Source of the DNA: Apostichopus japonicus
Taxonomy: Eukaryota > Echinodermata > Holothuroidea > Aspidochirotida > Stichopodidae
Assembly: GCF_037975245.1 (NCBI RefSeq)
Contig: NC_092579.1
Location: 1,729,001-1,789,000, forward strand
DNA: 60,000 nt
Reading direction: 5' to 3'
Shown here: one piece after another, positions 48,401 through 55,253 of the stretch
How positions within the stretch are numbered: position 1 is the first letter of the stretch
Layout: each line of letters begins with the position of its first letter
Program-made: the position numbers and the translations under genes
The notes under the pieces: generated by a model
What the model was told of the DNA's origin: nothing
Database searches by the model: none
What the model saw: only the letters and a program-made list of their open reading frames with translations

Positions 48401-48635
48401 TATATATATATTCATTAAGCCTAGTTACTGAATATGTATACATCTTCGCATACATTATGTATAGGAATTTGGCTTACGTACCATTTTGCTATGCAATGTG
48501 TACAAGATAAAATATTCCCGGCTTCTAGTCAAAAAGATTGTTTTCCCTTTACACTTGTTTTTTTCTCCAATTTAAAGATTAAATCAATTCTTTCTAGAAC
48601 TTACCTATGCCATTTCCAGGTGGTCTGTCTGCCAT
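6341..48635 (-). CDS. MAP2K4: MAP2K4 (MKK4/SEK1) orthologue, complete 12-exon gene, 372 aa
   Basis: Dual-specificity MAP kinase kinase. By family it phosphorylates the TPY loop of JNK, and in some settings the TGY loop of p38, downstream of MAP3Ks in the cytoplasm. Coding exons (minus strand): 48605-48635, 46940-47057, 36497-36536, 27294-27410, 17008-17127, 16293-16412, 14571-14622, 11027-11154, 9318-9395, 8330-8478, 7573-7618, 6341-6460; total 1119 nt, all junctions in phase with GT-AG borders. Visible motifs: glycine loop GRGNFG (80-85), AVK lysine K102, HRDVKPSN (catalytic D200), DFG (D218), activation loop DSIAKT (S228, T232), APE (242-244). MKK4-specific runs such as [11 protein letters not shown] and [13 protein letters not shown] separate it from MKK3/6 and MKK7. 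It is somewhat shorter than human MKK4 because it lacks the long glycine/serine-rich N-terminus. The only uncertainties are UTRs and alternative exons. Confidence 0.96.
6461..8329 (-). other. MAP2K4: MAP2K4 introns 11 and 10
   Basis: Introns 6461-7572 and 7619-8329 on either side of exon 11. AT-rich sequence; no repeat family or other gene recognised. Confidence 0.7.
7573..7618 (-). CDS. MAP2K4: MAP2K4 coding exon 11, kinase subdomain XI
   Basis: 46 nt completing C318 and encoding [15 protein letters not shown] (319-333). ERPKY carries the invariant arginine of subdomain XI. Acceptor GCACAG, donor GTAAGT; exits in phase 0. Too short for ORF detection and found from homology and phase. Confidence 0.94.
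8330..8478 (-). CDS. MAP2K4: MAP2K4 coding exon 10, C-lobe
   Basis: 149 nt, residues 269-317 plus two bases of C318: [26 protein letters not shown], then a more variable serine/aspartate stretch ending [24 protein letters not shown] matches MKK4 and not MKK3/6. Acceptor ATTACAG, donor GTGAGT. Confidence 0.96.
8479..11026 (-). other. MAP2K4: MAP2K4 introns 9 and 8
   Basis: Introns 8479-9317 and 9396-11026. ORFs at 8722-9078 (minus) and 9287-9496 (plus) show no known domain; the latter is a shadow across exon 9. Confidence 0.7.
9318..9395 (-). CDS. MAP2K4: MAP2K4 coding exon 9, APE and helix F
   Basis: 26 codons, residues 243-268, [12 protein letters not shown] through DVWSLGITL. The APE motif is split: its alanine is the last codon of exon 8. 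Includes the conserved SDVWSLG of helix F. Acceptor TTTACAG, donor GTAACG, phase 0 at both ends. Confidence 0.95.
11027..11154 (-). CDS. MAP2K4: MAP2K4 coding exon 8, catalytic loop, DFG and activation loop
   Basis: 128 nt completing D200 and encoding VKPSNILVD through GCRPYMA (201-242). It carries DFG (218-220) and the activation segment with S228 and T232, equivalent to the two MAP3K-phosphorylated residues of mammalian MKK4. Acceptor TTTCAG, donor GTAAGT; phase 0 exit. Confidence 0.96.
11155..14570 (-). other. MAP2K4: MAP2K4 intron 7
   Basis: 3.4-kb intron. It holds an (AAT)n tract (11381-11400), a dispersed-repeat-like block around 11400-11600 starting GTATAGCGCAGGTATCCAGA, a 29-bp direct duplication at 11600-11650, and a TGTACATT/TATACA-rich patch (13318-13420). 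No second gene recognised. Confidence 0.6.
11598..11651. repeat. 29-bp direct repeat, two copies
   Basis: TACAAGAATCATCCAAGCTT occurs twice in direct succession, about 29 bp apart. Confidence 0.85.
14571..14622 (-). CDS. MAP2K4: MAP2K4 coding exon 7, start of catalytic loop
   Basis: 52 nt encoding [17 protein letters not shown] (183-199) plus the first base of D200, the catalytic base of the HRD motif. The catalytic aspartate codon is split over the intron (G|AT). Acceptor TTGCAG, donor GTGAGT. Confidence 0.95.
14623..16292 (-). other. MAP2K4: MAP2K4 intron 6
   Basis: Contains a long G-run (about 14713-14727) and, near 15880-15950, one end of the GGAGACAGGTAAG repeat family (motif at 15931). 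Plus-strand ORFs at 14967-15349 show no domain. Confidence 0.6.
16293..16412 (-). CDS. MAP2K4: MAP2K4 coding exon 6, hinge and helix D/E
   Basis: Forty codons, residues 143-182, from [11 protein letters not shown] to [18 protein letters not shown] is the conserved hinge region of the MKK3/4/6 group. Phase 0 at both ends; acceptor ATCAG, donor GTGAGT. Confidence 0.96.
16413..17007 (-). other. MAP2K4: MAP2K4 intron 5
   Basis: 595-bp intron between exons 6 and 5. Nothing else recognised. Confidence 0.8.
17008..17127 (-). CDS. MAP2K4: MAP2K4 coding exon 5, N-lobe helix C region
   Basis: Forty codons, residues 103-142, from [11 protein letters not shown] through YGALFKE. The [11 protein letters not shown] run is characteristic of MKK4 (MKK3/6 have RIRATVNSQEQ). 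Phase 0 at both ends; acceptor CGTCAG. The donor GTAATT is weaker than the others in the gene. Confidence 0.96.
19505..20310 (+). pseudogene. 5'-truncated LINE, reverse transcriptase C-terminal part and 3' end
   Basis: Jockey/CR1-superclade-like non-LTR retrotransposon remnant. From 19517 it reads the post-catalytic RT region: [51 protein letters not shown] stop replaces the expected tyrosine codon after WNP (19814-19816), and a one-base deletion near 19830 shifts the frame. The rest continues at 19852-20205 (MISSLKG to CNRV): [19 protein letters not shown] and LDKHLEHCN are the usual C-terminal end. A 3' UTR follows with GACTTAAGTGTCCCTCCTGA and a CTAAACTAACTAAACTA tail. It shares its 3' UTR with the copy at 56832-58790 and is not functional. 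Confidence 0.9.
22345..24199 (+). mobile_element. Decayed THAP-domain DNA transposon (P-element-like), ~1.85 kb
   Basis: Bounded by an inverted repeat: GTTTTAAAGACCAACTATGG at the left (from 22345) and its complement at the right (CCATAGTTGGTCTTTAAAAC). Subterminal inverted segments include TGACGTCACTGTTTGTATAC on the left (near 22550) and GTATACAAACAATGACGTCA on the right (near 23958). Inside is a THAP-domain start (22655-22777). THAP domains are known at the N-terminus of P-element transposases, so a P-like origin is inferred. No transposase catalytic core was recognised. A clear target-site duplication is not visible. Confidence 0.7.
22655..22777 (+). pseudogene. THAP zinc-finger domain fragment (40 codons)
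   Basis: Starts [17 protein letters not shown], then [20 protein letters not shown]. This has the THAP signature: M-P at the start, C-x4-C, an F-x-FP motif and the conserved tryptophan. It stops at a TGA right after WINF; with a one-base shift the frame continues [11 protein letters not shown] and then stops, so the second half of the zinc finger (the C-terminal CxxH) is missing. It is most likely the broken N-terminal coding part of the surrounding transposon. Confidence 0.7.
27294..27410 (-). CDS. MAP2K4: MAP2K4 coding exon 4, glycine-rich loop and ATP lysine
   Basis: Encodes residues 64-102, from [12 protein letters not shown] to TYMAVK. It contains the nucleotide-binding loop [11 protein letters not shown] and ends on the ATP-anchoring lysine K102. 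Acceptor TTCAG, donor GTGAGC, phase 0 at both ends (39 codons exactly). Confidence 0.96.
29277..29754. mobile_element. MITE with 84-bp-class terminal inverted repeats and TA duplication
   Basis: Left arm 29277-29360 and right arm 29671-29754 are inverted copies with only three mismatches over 84 bp. The outer end reads TTTACTTCG(C/T)TCCTCGC, followed inward by TTACCTGTCTCCTCACAACC. The element (29279-29752) is flanked on both sides by TA, the target-site duplication of Tc1/mariner-type elements. The interior is short and non-coding. High arm identity suggests fairly recent insertion. Confidence 0.92.
30461..30554. repeat. Short irregular tandem repeat (GTAGTTTAAAG type)
   Basis: TTGTAGTTTAAAG(TGCT/CTAT/CAAT) recurs about five times with a spacing of 17-20 bp, interrupted by ATTAAAGCT repeats. 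Confidence 0.8.
32461..32794. repeat. Minisatellite, ~50-bp unit, about 7 copies
   Basis: Unit begins TTTAGCTCAGAGAGGATGCA, then (A/G)TTGGATGTAGGAGG and GGTGGAGAGGGGAC. Copies are 47-50 bp; length changes fall in the G-rich half. Strand-asymmetric: purine-rich on the plus strand. Confidence 0.95.
33381..34660. repeat. Minisatellite, 105/110-bp unit, 12 copies
   Basis: Each unit contains GTGCAGTGCAAGAATGTTAC followed by CAGTTATTAGGATA, GGTGTGTGTAGGTAAA and AGGAGTAAGTGACC. The 110-bp form carries an extra ACAGT before AGGGTAGAT. The early units mix two subtypes (GGAGATTTGGAAGG versus GGAGCCTTGGAAGAG); later units are nearly uniform, as expected for local amplification. The right edge runs into GGAGACAGGTATAC, the end of the MITE family. 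Confidence 0.95.
36497..36536 (-). CDS. MAP2K4: MAP2K4 coding exon 3 (40-nt microexon-sized)
   Basis: Only 40 nt. It completes L50 and encodes [13 protein letters not shown] (51-63), which aligns with the GKLKISPEQ stretch just before the kinase domain of vertebrate MKK4. Acceptor TTTCAG, donor GTAAGA. It enters in phase 2 and exits in phase 0. It is flanked by two very large introns of about 9-10 kb. Confidence 0.92.
37249..39043. repeat. 50-bp minisatellite, about 36 copies, with higher-order units
   Basis: Unit: CAGTCAATGCACCTACTGTA, CTGGTTCACTCCCGTTACCC, CCGGCATGTT (50 bp). Variants include TGATTCACTGTTTAATACCT, TAGCATGTT and GCATGGTCAGTTAATG. The GTTTAATACCT variant recurs at multiples of 50 bp, and the block from about 37860 repeats about 350 bp later (38210), showing higher-order duplication. 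The overlapping plus-strand ORFs (60-142 codons of CTYCT...SRYP repeats) come from the array having few stop codons; 50 is not a multiple of 3, so they are not believed to be genes. Confidence 0.97.
39044..40728. other. Intronic non-coding stretch
   Basis: Part of intron 2. ORFs at 39264-39500 (minus) and 39688-39870 (plus) carry no recognisable domain. Confidence 0.45.
40729..40962 (-). mobile_element. tRNA-derived SINE, copy 1
   Basis: On the minus strand the head reads GTTAGCTCAGTGGTTAACGC (A box), then GGTTCGAGTCACTCC (B box), the two internal RNA polymerase III promoter boxes of a tRNA. A body of about 150 bp follows with TCATAATCATGGACGTTAAA, TTCGGTCAGCTTGCGGCT and CGTGAGTTCCTGCTTGCAGG, ending ATATACATACATA. 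The second copy at 52431-52665 aligns along its whole length, which excludes a simple tRNA gene. Confidence 0.9.
42560..42968. mobile_element. MITE of the GGAGACAGGTAAG family, diverged
   Basis: Left arm has CACTTACCTGTCTCCAACTC and AAATGCACTTTCCTATCTAC (about 42585-42625); right arm has the inverted GATATGAAAGTGCAG and GAGACGGAAACAGGTAAG (about 42918-42958). Its interior GGCGGAGTAAGTGTGCAGTG (42872-42891) resembles the unit of the 33.4-34.7 kb minisatellite. The arms match less well than those at 29277-29754. Confidence 0.65.
44690..45450. repeat. TACTGT/TGTAC-rich simple-sequence tract
   Basis: Dense irregular repeats of TACTGT, CTGTAC and ACTGTC (for example 44935-45075 and 45105-45235), with no fixed period. 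ORFs across it are low complexity. Confidence 0.7.
45914..46914. mobile_element. 1.0-kb inverted-repeat DNA element (non-autonomous)
   Basis: Left end CTTAAAAGGATTGTCTGGTG (45914) and right end CACCAGACAATTCCTTTAAG (ending 46914) are inverted copies with two mismatches over 21 bp. Inside, a block of about 105 bp (TTTCCGGTGAAATTTCTTA, CTCCTTAAGCCGCCAT, CGTGGTCTTTGTGTAAC) occurs twice in direct orientation, about 46180-46282 and 46461-46570. A 153-codon minus ORF (46426-46887) has no recognised domain. It also has TGACGTCA and TTTGTATAC words, as in the THAP element. No clear target-site duplication. Confidence 0.7.
46461..46570. repeat. Internal direct repeat of the 1.0-kb element (second copy)
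   Basis: Matches 46180-46282 with scattered changes; both copies end in GTGGTCTTTGTGTAAC. Confidence 0.9.
46940..47057 (-). CDS. MAP2K4: MAP2K4 coding exon 2, docking segment
   Basis: Encodes residues 11-50, beginning [11 protein letters not shown] and ending TDPSSL. By position the basic-plus-hydrophobic start is the MAPK docking (D) site that in mammalian MKK4 reads GKRKALKL. The rest is proline- and glutamate-rich linker. Acceptor is TTTCAG, donor GTAAGT (46934-46939). It enters in phase 1 and leaves in phase 2, matching exons 1 and 3. The donor side lies only 19 bp from the terminal repeat of a transposon-like element (45914-46914). Confidence 0.9.
47058..48604 (-). other. MAP2K4: MAP2K4 intron 1
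   Basis: Contains a GGAGACAGGTAAGCGAGGAG family end (47134-47153) and copy B of the 650-700 bp repeat (47181-47890). The rest (47891-48604) has an A-run and no gene. Confidence 0.75.
47181..47890 (+). repeat. Copy B of the ~650-700 bp interspersed repeat
   Basis: Same order of landmarks as 4031-4680, same orientation, about 60 bp longer because of insertions such as around 47330-47370 and 47620-47650. It starts a few tens of bases after a MITE-family end. Confidence 0.8.
48605..48635 (-). CDS. MAP2K4: MAP2K4 coding exon 1 (start exon)
   Basis: Encodes [10 protein letters not shown] plus the first base of G11, then a GTAAGT donor (48599-48604). The start ATG (48633-48635) has G at -3 and G at +4, a strong initiation context. 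Reading upstream in frame there is no other ATG before a TAA at 48732-48734, which supports this start. A possible splice acceptor (TTTTAG) about 30 bases upstream means a separate 5' UTR exon could exist. The exon is too short to appear in ORF scans; it is identified by phase agreement with exon 2. Confidence 0.85.
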
Positions 48636-49470
48636 ATCGCTGGAGTGTTTTATAATGTTCCAACTAAAATTGATAGGCCTATTATTAAGGAAAGATTGAA
48701 GCTTTCGTATATCTCCCTGATTGATCAATACTTAATGCTTCCACATTTTGGGAGCAACTGTTGTTAGGCCTTGTGTGAAGTATGAGTCATATCAATTTCA
48801 TACTGGTAAAGCCTAGGGCTAGAATTGAGCCTCCGAATCAAAAATCAATTACAAGACTAGCAAAAGCAGTTACAGCATATTTCAATAACTTCGGTTACTA
48901 GTCGGTGTAGGCTACACACTTTAAGTTAGTTCGAATGTGGAAGTTATGGAACTTTTCTATCAAAACAAACATGGGCGGTTTACTTCTGCCTATGCGAATG
49001 TGTATCACTGGGGAAAACACGTACTGCAACGTACAGTAGGCTACAGTAAGTTACAGTAGATACGAATAAAACTTGAACATCACTGCTCAGCTGAAAATTG
49101 AAGAGAAATTGCACAGATTTTCAACGTCGAGGAAGATGCATAAAAATCCAATAATAATTCCAAATTTATGAAACGATCAACGTTTCAAACATGATTTTTT
49201 GCTGAACTCTAGAAATACTGCTGCCTGTGTCGCTTCCGTTCCGCACAATTTTTCTCAAGAATGTGATTTTATATCAGGTTTGACCAGAATATAAGACTAA
49301 AGAAACGCTAGGTCGTATTTCCTAGTAATGTTGGCAGTTCCGGGCGTAAACCGGGCGAGACACACTTATTCGTAAAAGGCAAAGGTGTTTATTAAAAATT
49401 AAGTATAATTTCAGTGAGTTAACAACAAGGAAAAGGAACCCATGTAGTATAGCAGATCATTCGATAGTGC
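48636..49470 (-). promoter_or_regulatory. MAP2K4: Presumed 5' UTR and promoter side of MAP2K4
   Basis: Inferred only from position upstream of the start exon. An in-frame TAA lies at 48732-48734. A slightly more CpG-containing patch lies at 49205-49365. No defined TATA/initiator arrangement could be assigned; a TATAAAA only about 15 bases before the ATG is too close to serve this start. Confidence 0.25.
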
Positions 49471-52430
49471 ATGTTGATTTGGTAGATAAACATTATTATA
49501 GCACATTGTCAACTGGAAGCTTCCTTCTTTCGTTGGGTGTTCACATTGGCTCCAGTTTCGTGGAAAACATCAAATTTGCCCCTTTAAATTTAGTAGTGAA
49601 AAAGGATACCTTTTTTAAATTGAAAACGGCATCGCTGCAGAAGCTGAGCTTAGCTTCGAGAAATTTGTTCTGCCTTCGCAACATTTCTGAGCAGTTTATA
49701 CATTTGTTTGTGCGAAAAATATAAGACATATGCGGGCAAGCGATATCATTTCCTTTCCTCCCATCTTTAGCAGACATAGTTTGTTACAATGTTAAGAAAG
49801 TTGTTAACATTTATTTTGAAAAAAAATAAGACACTGTATCTTTTATTTTTATTGAAATGAACAATGATAAAAGTTGGAAATAAATGTGAAAAAGTCAAAA
49901 TGCTGTAGTTACTGCTAAGTTGTGTGAGTAATATATTTCAACCAGAATGCAAAACTATATATAAACTATATATATATGACTTCATCGTAACAGGGTATTA
50001 GCCAATTTTATCATTGTAAGATAGCATAATTTTTTTGGTATGAGTTCTGCAGAAACTGTAGACCCTTTGATGTAATTTGACCTTCACAAAAGTCAATACA
50101 TTTATGTTCAAAATGATACGTCAATTTAGATGTCCTTTCTACGCTTCGGTATCAACTTGTTCTTTCATTGTTGTGTACTATAGGCTAGCGCTCCAGGCGG
50201 TAAAGTGCTATTTATGTTAATTGGAAAGTCGAACTACATGAATTAACCCCTATTGTTAAATGGTGATTTCCGAAGTGTAATCATGGACCAATGACCAATC
50301 ACATCATGATTAATACTTTCAAGTATGGGAAAGTTCTGTACAGCTTTTGTGGGACCATTCCACTAAATTTGACATGAAGATGGTCAACTTATGAGCTGTC
50401 CAAGGGTACATCATAACCGAATTCTTTATACAGACGGCCCTGTTTCGGGCCCTCACATAACGACATTTTTTTTCCTGAACCAACTTTGGATTACCACCAT
50501 TGAAACGTTATATGCATAACATTTCAGCCTGTTTGGACAAGCGCTTTAAGAGGAGTAGCACATTTTTTTACGTTTTACGAAAGTGACCTCTCGTGAACTA
50601 AAATGACCTTCAAATTTATAAACATATAATCGCATGTATGCAAATTAAATCACATCTCTCATGAAATTTTAGCCAAATCGAAGGGAAAATTAACAACACG
50701 GCAGCTATTCAAACACTGTGACAAAAGTGAAAGAATTTCGTCAAAATCGCACGATTATGTCACGATATCTGATATCAGATATACCTCAGCTGTGCGCTTT
50801 CGATTCAGCTCAAATGATCTTGTGTTGAGAAGTTAAGAAAAAAAATGTATTATGGAATTATACTCTTTTGATTCCGCAACAAAAAAGAGTAATTAAAAAG
50901 TGCCATGTTGTTGAAGAACAGTCACAGAGTGGAATTTGTAAGGAAGTTTTTATTTTTATTTTTATTCTGATTCTGGCCCTTTCCTGTATCCAAAGTTCCT
51001 CGGCTTGACCGTTATAGAAAATTAATTGCTGTATGCAATACAGTGTTGAAATAACGTATACTGTTCGGCAGCAACTATACTCACCGATACATGTGAACTA
51101 AAAGAAATAATAGGTTTAATAACGACCAACTTCAACACGGTAGGACACGAGAAAGGTGGGGCATGAGGGGGGGGGGGGATGTCATCTTTTGACATGCGGA
51201 GGACTTTTGGAGGGACTACCGGCATGCAAACCCTAGAGAATTTGAAAAGAACGTTCAACTTTGTAACCTTAAGTTATAACGGACAACGTATCACAAAAAG
51301 ATTTTTTTTACATCTCTAACTTTCCTGACTTTTCTGGGTAAGAGGGAACAACATGGTGGTGTTTTTAATGAAGGGAAGGGTAATGTAGGGTAATGAAGAG
51401 TTATTTGACTAATTGCTAGGTTGTATCGAGTACCATGCACAGGATGGCGCCGGCGAAGTATATCACAGGATGGTATGAACCTTGTCTGGTAGAAGATTCT
51501 GCTCCTCTTTGTAGCCTCGTCTTTCGAAAGAATTCGGATATTTCGAATCTGTAAGAACAAGAATAACTTAGCTACGCGTATATAAGTTGAATATATATTG
51601 TTAAGTACGAGGGAGACGATGTTAAAATAATTATCATTGTCGGAAAAAATCGTTCCTCGATTTTTATGTTCATTCATGGTCCTTTCGTGGTAGCCTTTCT
51701 ATGTTGGACCGGCAACCAGACCTCACTCTAGGCTGAATTTATCAAAACTGATTATCTGAAAATGATCAGCACGACTGTGAGTTATATGAACCTATTATCT
51801 AATGGTGATCTAACAGTTCTGTCGGTTTTACCTAGGTTTATGATGTGTTGATTTGGGTATAATGGGAGATAGTAAACGGCTGCTGGTTTATCTAGAATTA
51901 CGCCGTGAAAACCATAATTTCTTTTTTGCAACTTCTTAAATAGATATTTCGGACGTTTCAGTACAACCACCTCAAACCATTCGGTTTCAACAGCAATATA
52001 TGTCATGATTGAAATTGAAATTTTAAAGCCTGCAACTAAAATCATTTCGAATCGAAGTGACCAACCCAATTTCAATAGCCCCAGTCTGCTCCAACTGTAC
52101 ATATGTTCAGTCCTCTGGAACGTATTATAGTGGTAACCACTCATTGCAGTCGTATTGTGGTGTTTCGCTTTGCTCTTTATCAGCAAATACCAGTTTGTGC
52201 CTATATGGTCCACAGCTGTGTTGAACAAAACTTATTTGTTACACGAAGTGACACGACACGTTCTTCGAAGAACTCTTTAAAGCTAACACGGAATTATCCT
52301 GTCCCTTCCGATAACTCTAAACTTTAACATGAAAGCAACTCCATAGGTTTCACAATAACGCACAGACAACCCCCACCTCTCCCCTTATAACAGCCCGCCA
52401 AAAGAAGACATCGACAAACAAACGATATAA
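49471..52430. other. Upstream flank, nothing recognised with confidence
   Basis: Several 60-150 codon ORFs on either strand (for example 51291-51677 and 51782-52228, minus) show no domain or splice-supported structure. A G-run lies near 51168-51178 and a perfect GATATCTGATATCAGATATA-type palindromic patch near 50765-50785. A weak TGACC repeat resemblance is seen near 50060-50110. Confidence 0.4.
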
Positions 52431-52665
52431 GTGTTAGTTCAGTCATGGTTAACGCCGGTGCCTTCCATTCATATGGTCCCCAGTTCACTGCAAGATTAAT
52501 GTATGTCGTCCAGATACAGAGTTGTTGACAATTGACGTATTCATAATCATGGACGTTAAATATGAATCTAAGAGAATGACTTCGGTCAGCTTGCGGCTCT
52601 GATAAGACCAATGAGGCTTCATCGTGAGTTCCTGCTTGCAGGAGGATCTAAGATACATACGTATG
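52431..52665 (+). mobile_element. tRNA-derived SINE, copy 2
   Basis: Plus-strand copy of the element at 40729-40962, from GTTAGTTCAGTCATGGTTAA to GGAGGATCTAAGATACATAC. The A-box area survives, but the B box is decayed (CAGTTCACTGCAAGA), so this copy is unlikely to be transcribed by Pol III. Confidence 0.88.
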
Positions 52666-54048
52666 TTTGCAGTTTACACAACAAGAACCGTTTCTTAATA
52701 CAAGGGTACGCAGCCAAATAGGTGGCGCCATTCTTGTATGGCTTTTAGAGTTCCTTTATTCGAAATGACTCCCAGAGCAATAAACGGAGACTTCCATAGT
52801 TAAATTAGTATTACCTCCTGTTTGTTGTTACATGTGAGATTTGCTTATAAGCACATTCCAATGTTAAGTTTTAGTTCTTAAATACGAACTAGTGTGCAAG
52901 CAAATTTGATATAAAAGATATAAATTTCGGCACAATATGATACAATTTCGTGGGCATATATAGTTGAAATTTTGAGCCAAAATAGTTGAAATTGAAAGAT
53001 TGAGATACAATTAAGAATTAATTAATTCAATTTATTTAATTAATACAAAAATTATAAATTAACAAAATGAAAGTTTCGTCAAGGAAAAACTGATCAAGAA
53101 ATGAAAGTGAAAATAAAAAATTCCAATGTCTTATCAGGACATTAACAAACTTAAATTCTTCTTAGGAATATTTCTAATCCCCACCGGTGTTCTGTCCTCA
53201 ATCTGTTTTCGCTTCCTATGCGTTACTGCCATTACTGCGCCATATATTCGAAACGGAACAATCTTTTGTTTTCTATAAATTTGAGGGAAGGGTCGGGGCG
53301 TAGTTCCCCACAAACATTCAAGTAAATCGGAACTCTCCTTCAACAGTACATTGCAGAGCGCTGTTATTGTGTTAATGTAGGCTATGTTGTTACACATCAT
53401 TAACTAAGGGTTAAGATCATAAATGTACCGTAACTAGGCCTAAACCCGTAAACCGTACTGTGAATAACAATGTTTGGGAGGCTGTACCATGTCCACAAAG
53501 ATCATGCTAAAACCACAATAACTGCCACTGATCACCAGCATTGCAATTTTTCAGGGTCGGCTTTATCCCTATAGGTGCACAATATCACGACAGCAAGTTG
53601 CGCACGGTGAGGCGGGAAGCAATAGTCGAATGTTTACAATACATTATACTGCTTGCATTTTCATTATTCAATGCTATGTCTTTATTGGTCAAATTTGCCC
53701 ATCTTAATTGTGCGCATGTTATGTCAGTTATTATTACTAAAAACCTTATACACTTGCACCCCATGAGCAAAGACATGTTGTACTAAGTACCCTATATTTA
53801 TACATGGTCATATATCGAGGATAAGTCCTGCTTAAAATTAATCGAAAAGCACTAGTATGCTTTTAACGTAGCAAAAGTCCATTGAAAATTAAGACCAGGC
53901 TATGAGTCTAACGAAAAAAAGAAACAATCAATTATCAAACCATTCCTAAAACAATAACAAATTCAGTATATTATACAATTTGACACTATTTTTGCCGTAA
54001 ACTATAATGCGGTACTGTCATCGCCACATGCATGATGACCAATGGTAA
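52666..54048. other. Non-coding stretch
   Basis: AT-rich patch at 52990-53130. ORFs 53134-53400 (minus) and 53541-53786 (plus) have no recognisable domain and no splice support. Confidence 0.4.
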
Positions 54049-54416
54049 CCTTAAAAGGGTGTAAAGACTCGCGCACAAAGAAACGTCTCATGCCGGTAAT
54101 CTGACCTAGTTTCGACTGAGGTGTTACAGCTGTTAGACATCATACCATCGATCCCAGAAAATACACACAGAGCTTGCTACCGTCGGTAATTAGACACTTG
54201 TGTACAGTCACTACATGCAGCTACTGTCAATACCCATAACACAGTGTACATAGCAGCGATGGACATCTCAGGTCCAGATAAAAGATAACAAGGTATCACG
54301 TTTCATTACTGTCTGCATTTTGCAGCGACGAGAAAAAAGCTCCACTTGCAAACAAGGAAAGTTAACTTTTTCACAGGGCGGCACCCGGTTTGGGCGAGTC
54401 TTCAGTGCCTTTAAGG
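54049..54416. mobile_element. Possible MITE, imperfect inverted ends (~370 bp)
   Basis: Left end CCTTAAAAGGGTGTAAAGAC followed by TCGCGCACA; right end, read inverted, CCTTAAAGGCACTGAAGACT followed by CGCCCAAA. About 28 bp match with several differences. No target-site duplication seen. Confidence 0.45.
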
Positions 54417-54828
54417 CCACCCCATAAGGGGGGGGGGGCACTGGAACAATAACAAAATCAGATGATACATCATACATGCGATTACATATATAGCAATAAC
54501 ACAGTCTTTTGAAATGGTAGATTCTCGACGAAAGAACTTTGAAAACTTGTTTATCTTTAACATGCCAAAGCCTAAGAACAATGTGATACAAATGACCTTT
54601 CGAATAATAGCGCATCGAATCACATAGCATGTCCAATATGAGGTATGATTTATGTGATTTCCGTCATAATTACCAAGATAGCGCCTCCTATGGTGACCTC
54701 CACTACATCCAGGGATGCATCGGTTGCGTCATTCTGCCTTTCTTTTGGCAGATCAATTCTTTGGATTTAAGCCAAATCTATGTATTAAATTTTGGCAACA
54801 TTCCTAGGCAGTATATATGTACTGTGAT

Positions 54829-55253
54829 CGGTGTGAAGTTAGATACTTATTCCGCGTTCCTCGTTCGACATTCGCGAATAAGTAACTGTAGTACACATGT
54901 TACTTATTCGATAATGGATTCGATATTCAACTATGGAATGCCTTTTGCTTTCGTACGAGATTATCAAGGTTTTTTCGTCGAAAAAGTACATTTTAGTGTA
55001 TCTTTCCAACGATAATGAGGTTTTATCAATGGGTCATAGGAACTCTGAAGACGATGTAGAAAATTACCATAATGCGTCTTGCCCGGTCCAAAGAATGCTT
55101 GACCAATTAAAATGACCACTAAATCAACAATTTTTTAAATGAATGTAACGAGACCTGAAAAAAAACCTTTAGGCCCCAAGCACAAATAATTCGAATAAGT
55201 AACTGAATAGGTAGCTGAATAGGAACGCGGTATAAGTATCTAACTTCACACCG
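54829..55253. repeat. Foldback inverted repeat (33-bp arms, one mismatch)
   Basis: CGGTGTGAAGTTAGATACTT (54829) continuing to CGCGTTCCT (54861) is matched in inverse by 55221-55253. Inside each arm lie further ATAAGTAACT/AGTTACTTAT-type words (54876-54912 and 55194-55204). The loop is about 360 bp. Confidence 0.85.

Noticed and set aside
48650-48656. TATAAAA upstream of the MAP2K4 ATG as the TATA box
   Set aside because: It is only about 15 bases from the start codon, leaving no room for a 5' UTR. At best it would belong to a downstream-initiating transcript.
51782-52228. 148-codon minus-strand ORF
   Set aside because: No recognisable domain, no splice-supported neighbours, and composition like the surrounding non-coding DNA.
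54268-54636. 122-codon minus-strand ORF with a proline run
   Set aside because: The proline run is a G-homopolymer read in reverse and part of the ORF is the end of a probable MITE.
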